Shown piece by piece: positions 5,126 through 5,469 of a stretch of DNA of 5,469 bases. This DNA is from Patescibacteria group bacterium UBA2193 (GTDB lineage: Bacteria > Patescibacteriota > Minisyncoccia > Moranbacterales > DUUL01), in assembly GCA_002327335.1 (NCBI GenBank), contig DCVH01000055.1, positions 1 through 5,469 on the forward strand, in the 5' to 3' direction. Numbering within the stretch: the stretch's first letter is position 1; each line of letters begins with the position of its first letter. The notes under the pieces are model-generated. The model made no database searches and was not told the origin of the DNA. It worked only from the letters and a program-made list of their open reading frames with translations. The position numbers and the translations under genes were made by a program.

Positions 5126-5469
5126 ATGATCTATAATATTGCTCAAATTCAAACTATTCCCGAAGTGCTGGCCATGACCAAATTGGCAGTTTTATCGGTC
5201 TCCGCTTTTATTTTGGCGATGCTTTTAACTCCGCTTCTCACTTATTTTTTGTATAAATATAAAATAGGAATCAGAATAAAGGACAAGGATATTGATGGAA
5301 AAAAACTTTCCTACGTGAGCAAATTGCACGCACATAAAAGTGGAACTCCAACGATGGGAGGAGTTCTTGTTTGGGGAACGGTTCTTGTTTTGATTTTTTT
5401 AATGCATTTTCTGGCACATCCACTTTCAGAGTGGACGAAAAATATTTGGGTGAGTCGGTTGGACTTTTT
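5126..5469 (+). CDS. mraY: Phospho-N-acetylmuramoyl-pentapeptide transferase MraY, 3'-truncated by window edge
   Basis: The first 114 codons of an open frame that runs off the right edge. MraY transfers phospho-MurNAc-pentapeptide from UDP to undecaprenyl phosphate at the inner face of the membrane, forming lipid I. The visible part has a first membrane helix (about 18-43), a cytoplasmic loop (44-72) ending in LHAHKSGTPTMGG (67-79), which is the family signature with His68 aligning to the conserved His before GTPTMGG, and a second helix from about 80. The loop between Arg50 and His68 is about 11 residues longer than in E. coli MraY, and the usual DGPxSH is not recognisable. The Asp-rich catalytic motifs lie beyond the window. 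The ATG at 5126 is 9 bp after the carboxypeptidase stop, without a Shine-Dalgarno sequence. An internal Met17 is a less likely start because it would trim the N-terminal helix region. Confidence 0.93.
   Translation, partial: MIYNIAQIQTIPEVLAMTKLAVLSVSAFILAMLLTPLLTYFLYKYKIGIRIKDKDIDGKKLSYVSKLHAHKSGTPTMGGVLVWGTVLVLIFLMHFLAHPLSEWTKNIWVSRLDF

Overview
The window looks like a low-GC (clearly AT-rich) bacterial chromosome segment carrying compact housekeeping genes, all on the + strand. The standard bacterial code fits: TGA stops scpA, and no gene needs TGA read as an amino acid. Three things suggest, without proving, a Patescibacteria/CPR lineage (Parcubacteria or a relative): a ComEC with the SGYN variant motif and no C-terminal metallo-beta-lactamase domain, the absence of recognisable Shine-Dalgarno sequences, and an MraY with an enlarged first cytoplasmic loop. 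No mobile element, CRISPR array, tRNA or rRNA was recognised.

Layout: positions 3-1562 hold the 5'-truncated end of a ComEC/Rec2-type DNA-uptake channel. A 342-base gap follows (1563-1904), the only sizeable non-coding or weakly coding part. It holds a 10-C homopolymer, a 20-bp inverted repeat able to form a strong RNA hairpin, a doubtful 35-codon Cys-containing ORF over the hairpin, and a candidate extended -10 promoter facing right. From 1905 to the right edge the genes are packed tightly: a stand-alone protein with two CheY-like receiver domains (1905-2771), scpA (2772-3488), scpB (3481-4035), a membrane-anchored S11 D-Ala-D-Ala carboxypeptidase (4013-5116), and the first 114 codons of mraY (5126 to the edge). 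Junctions are 0 bp, an 8-bp overlap, a 23-bp overlap and a 9-bp gap, which strongly suggests one transcription unit.

Functionally, the unit joins a phospho-signalling receiver protein, the two kleisin-complex subunits of SMC (chromosome compaction and segregation), a peptidoglycan-trimming carboxypeptidase and the lipid I synthase MraY. It therefore couples chromosome segregation genes to the start of a cell-wall/division gene block. No wholly new system is evident. The items most worth a second look are the poly-C/hairpin locus behind comEC and the output-less double receiver protein leading the scpAB/cell-wall operon.
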